Below are positions 42,103-43,628 of a stretch of DNA of 43,628 bases, piece by piece. The DNA lies in NCBI GenBank assembly GCA_029936315.1, contig JAPYTD010000024.1, positions 6,059 through 49,686 of the forward strand. Direction: 5' to 3'. The stretch is from Planctomycetota bacterium (GTDB lineage Bacteria > Planctomycetota > UBA1135 > UBA2386). Positions within the stretch are counted from its first letter, which is position 1; the number at the start of each line of letters is the position of its first letter. Below the pieces are notes generated by a model. That model saw only the letters and a list, made by a program, of their open reading frames with translations. It was not told the origin of the DNA and did no database searches. Made by a program: the position numbers and the translations under genes.

Positions 42103-42513
42103 TTATTTCGCGTGCACGACCACACGCCGGGCAGATCCCCGGCGGCGATGTTCCCACAGGTAGATGCCTTGCCAGGTTCCCAGCATCAACCGGCCAGACA
42201 GGATGGGGATCGACAGGTTGCTCTGGGTCAACGCCGAGCGCACATGCGCCGGCATGTCATCTGGGCCCTCCGCCGTATGCGTCCAAAGACCGGAGTCCTC
42301 GGGTACGAGCTGCTGGAAGTATGCCTCGAGATCGCGACACACCGCCGGATCCGCGTTTTCCTGGATCACGAGACTTGCCGACGTGTGTTGCACGAACAGA
42401 GTGCAGAGACCTTCGTCGAGGCGCGCGTGCGAAACGGCCGCAGCGACCTGATCGGTGATCTCGGTCAGCCCGCGGCCACTCGTTGCAATCGACAACGTCG
42501 TGATGGCAGACAT
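42103..42513 (-). CDS. YjbQ-family protein (UPF0047)
   Basis: The 136-residue protein of the UPF0047/YjbQ family starts at ATG 42513 with GGAG 6 nt upstream; a GTG directly before it is also in frame. Signature stretches are LCTLFVQHTSASLVIQENADP, EGPDDMPAHVRSALTQSNLSIPI and LMLGTWQGIYLWEHRRRG, with the conserved His and Glu residues of the putative metal site. Members show weak thiamine-phosphate-synthase-like activity in E. coli; the physiological role is not settled. It is near selC on the same strand, with only 20 bp between its start and the tRNA 3' end. Confidence 0.93.
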   Translation of the reverse strand: MSAITTLSIATSGRGLTEITDQVAAAVSHARLDEGLCTLFVQHTSASLVIQENADPAVCRDLEAYFQQLVPEDSGLWTHTAEGPDDMPAHVRSALTQSNLSIPILSGRLMLGTWQGIYLWEHRRRGSARRVVVHAK

Positions 42514-42533
42514 CACACTCTCCAGAAAGGAAG

Positions 42534-42632
42534 TGGCGGGAATGCATGGGAATCGAACCCACCGAATCCTTCTCTAGGAAGGACCCCACAGGTTTTGAAG
42601 ACCAGGCCGAACACCAGCTCGAATGCACTCCC
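42534..42632 (-). tRNA. selC: selenocysteine tRNA, anticodon UCA
   Basis: Read on the minus strand this 99-nt gene has the marks of bacterial tRNA-Sec: an 8-bp acceptor stem (GGGAGTGC with GCATTCCC), a 6-bp D stem with a 4-nt TGGT loop, an anticodon loop CTTCAAA (UCA, reading UGA), a long variable arm with a 6-bp stem TCCTTC/GAAGGA, a 5-bp T stem around GGTTCGATTCC, discriminator G and an encoded CCA. It closely follows the E. coli selC layout. A U-U mismatch lies within the anticodon stem. It implies that the organism makes selenoproteins. Confidence 0.95.
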
Positions 42633-42717
42633 GTGTGGGGTGGCGAAGCATCGCGAACCGGAGCCCTGAGATCAAGGCCCAGATCGATTGCCCAGGTCCA
42701 GCATCGTTCTCGCTGCG

Positions 42718-43467
42718 CTACTCCCGCAGCAGGCCGTGGCGTCGATCGAGATCGCGAAGGACTCCGCTCACTCGCAGTTCTTCGAGCGCTCGCCCCAAAC
42801 TGGCAGCAACCTGCGAGTGGCTCTTCGGGAACGCCAAGGCGTAGCGTTCGCGGTCCAGCGGCTCGGCAATGCGGTGCAACTTGCCCGATGATGCCTGGAC
42901 CAGCTTGTCGGCCGCAGGCCCGTCCATGACCGCGCCATCTATCTCGCGACGCAGCAACCGGTACAAGGCCGACACATTTTCCTTGTTCTCGAACACGCCA
43001 TGCGCGTGCTGCAGGCGATTGCGGATCGCGCGCTCCGACGTGGTGCCGACGCCACCGGTGACGCGCTTACCGGCGAGCTCCGCCAAAGTCTTCGGCTCGT
43101 TCGCACCGGCGCGCACGACGACGGCGATCGCGGTATCAAAGTACGACCGCGAGAACAGGACGCGTTCGGCGCGTTCGGCGGTGATGCCCAATGTCGCGCA
43201 AACCACGTCGACACGGCCCGCGATGACCTTCGGCAGCAACTGATCAAACGGCATGCGGCTCCACTCCAGCTGGTAGCCGGCGCGCTCGCACAGGAGCTGC
43301 ATCATCTCGACATCGCGACCGATCGGCGTGCCGTCAGCGGCAACACCAGCGAACGGCAGGTTGTCGAGATCCGATGCGACGATGAGCTTCGGGCGCGACC
43401 AGGGCATGGACTGGCATGCGCACAGTCCTAAGAGCACCACCACCACCATGAAGCGCCGGGTCAGCAT
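42718..43467 (-). CDS. family 3 extracellular solute-binding lipoprotein
   Basis: The 249-residue protein starts at the ATG at 43467 with a lipobox GLCAC; the longer frame to 43596 runs into the opposite gene's start. The mature sequence shows the amino-acid-binding (SBP_bac_3) pattern: LIVASDLDNLPFAG, GRDVEMMQLLCERAGY, KVIAGRVDVVCATLGITAERAERVLFSRSYF, LAELAGKRVTGGVGTTSE and EIDGAVMDGPAA. It probably binds an amino acid or opine-like ligand for an ABC importer, or acts as a sensor domain; no permease gene is adjacent in the window. It is divergent from the gene at 43506. Confidence 0.9.
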   Translation of the reverse strand: MLTRRFMVVVVLLGLCACQSMPWSRPKLIVASDLDNLPFAGVAADGTPIGRDVEMMQLLCERAGYQLEWSRMPFDQLLPKVIAGRVDVVCATLGITAERAERVLFSRSYFDTAIAVVVRAGANEPKTLAELAGKRVTGGVGTTSERAIRNRLQHAHGVFENKENVSALYRLLRREIDGAVMDGPAADKLVQASSGKLHRIAEPLDRERYALAFPKSHSQVAASLGRALEELRVSGVLRDLDRRHGLLRE

Positions 43468-43492
43468 GGCTACCACGCTAGGCACGAATACG

Positions 43493-43498
43493 TATAAT
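43493..43498 (+). promoter_or_regulatory. candidate -10 box TATAAT for the gene at 43506
   Basis: A perfect TATAAT lies 7 bp before the ATG at 43506, so a normal transcription start (6-8 nt downstream) would fall on the start codon itself, giving a leaderless message. No Shine-Dalgarno is present upstream of that ATG, which fits. A clear -35 is lacking. On the minus strand the same region may hold the promoter of the solute-binding gene. Confidence 0.45.
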
Positions 43499-43505
43499 CG
43501 CCACG

Positions 43506-43628
43506 ATGACGCGTCCGCAAATTGCGAACCTATTCCGGTCCACGCTGCTCGCTGCCACGCTGGCATTGTTCGCCACGGAAGCCAACGCCCAAGCATCCCG
43601 CGTCATCATCGGCGGCGTGCCGAGCAAC
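43506..43628 (+). CDS. secreted protein, N-terminal part only (cut by window end)
   Basis: Forty-one codons from the ATG at 43506 stay open to the window end. They encode a clear signal peptide (MTRPQIANLFRSTLLAATLA, likely cleavage after EANA) and the first mature residues QASRVIIGGVPSN. The R-V-I-IGG string recalls the activation site of trypsin-like proteases, but too little is visible to assign a family. It is divergent from the solute-binding lipoprotein. Confidence 0.6.
   Translation, partial: MTRPQIANLFRSTLLAATLALFATEANAQASRVIIGGVPSN

Overview
The window looks like a high-GC Gram-negative chromosome segment, most likely from a marine or brackish Planctomycetota bacterium (an inference). 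The case rests on secreted formylglycine sulfatases, many lipoproteins, secreted HEAT and von Willebrand factor A proteins, a complete sodium-pumping NADH:quinone reductase (Na+-NQR), lipopolysaccharide-type glycosyltransferases, and a WG-type repeat protein and a multiheme cytochrome with C-terminal regions typical of planctomycete exported proteins. No insertion sequence, prophage or CRISPR array was seen.

Layout. 1-250: a short tandem repeat and tRNA-Ser(UGA). 574-1803: a PDZ lipoprotein. 1865-6519 (minus): an envelope-polysaccharide operon, running from a small unknown protein through a WaaE-like GT2, a GT4 and a Kdo-kinase-like protein to a CgeB-like glycosyltransferase. 6536-8074: Fe-superoxide dismutase divergent from mazG. 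8213-8392: a promoter-like box, RNA hairpins and a strong intrinsic terminator with no gene, which is a candidate small RNA. 8402-10329 (minus): ApbE and a TPR lipoprotein. 10397-11453: the tail of a small beta-rich protein butting against an RluA-type pseudouridine synthase. 11505-17821 (minus): nqrM-nqrA-B-C-D-E-F, preceded by an acyl carrier protein. 18308-18980: a decayed endonuclease/exonuclease/phosphatase-family gene.

19031-26837 (minus): a membrane metallophosphoesterase, a complete ribose-type sugar ABC importer and two sulfatases. 26932-28756 (plus): a COG3618 sugar lactonase and an extended SDR dehydrogenase. 29254-31587: a five-heme cytochrome c, followed by an internally deleted MaoC-like pseudogene. 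31829-33358 (minus): a secreted WG-type repeat protein. 33537-34109: a GNAT acetyltransferase. 34259-38224: a zinc-dependent dehydrogenase overlapping lutA-lutB-lutC, then an FAH-family hydrolase. 39546-42035: two convergent HEAT-repeat secreted proteins, one with a vWA domain. 42103-42513: YjbQ. 42534-42632: selC, the selenocysteine tRNA, on the minus strand. 42718-43628: a family-3 solute-binding lipoprotein divergent from a secreted protein cut by the window end.

How the genes may work together. Sulfatases, sugar importer, lactonase, sugar-oxidising SDR, Zn-dehydrogenase, FAH-type hydrolase and lactate oxidation (LutABC) are most of the parts of the non-phosphorylative 6-deoxysugar route (L-fucose or L-rhamnose to pyruvate plus lactate, lactate to pyruvate). 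The region may therefore break down a sulfated fucan or rhamnan. The sugar-acid dehydratase and a glycoside hydrolase are not in the window. ApbE, three kilobases from the nqr operon, would attach FMN to NqrB and NqrC, and NqrM would mature the NqrD/E iron site. Three gene remnants close together suggest ongoing small-deletion decay between intact operons.
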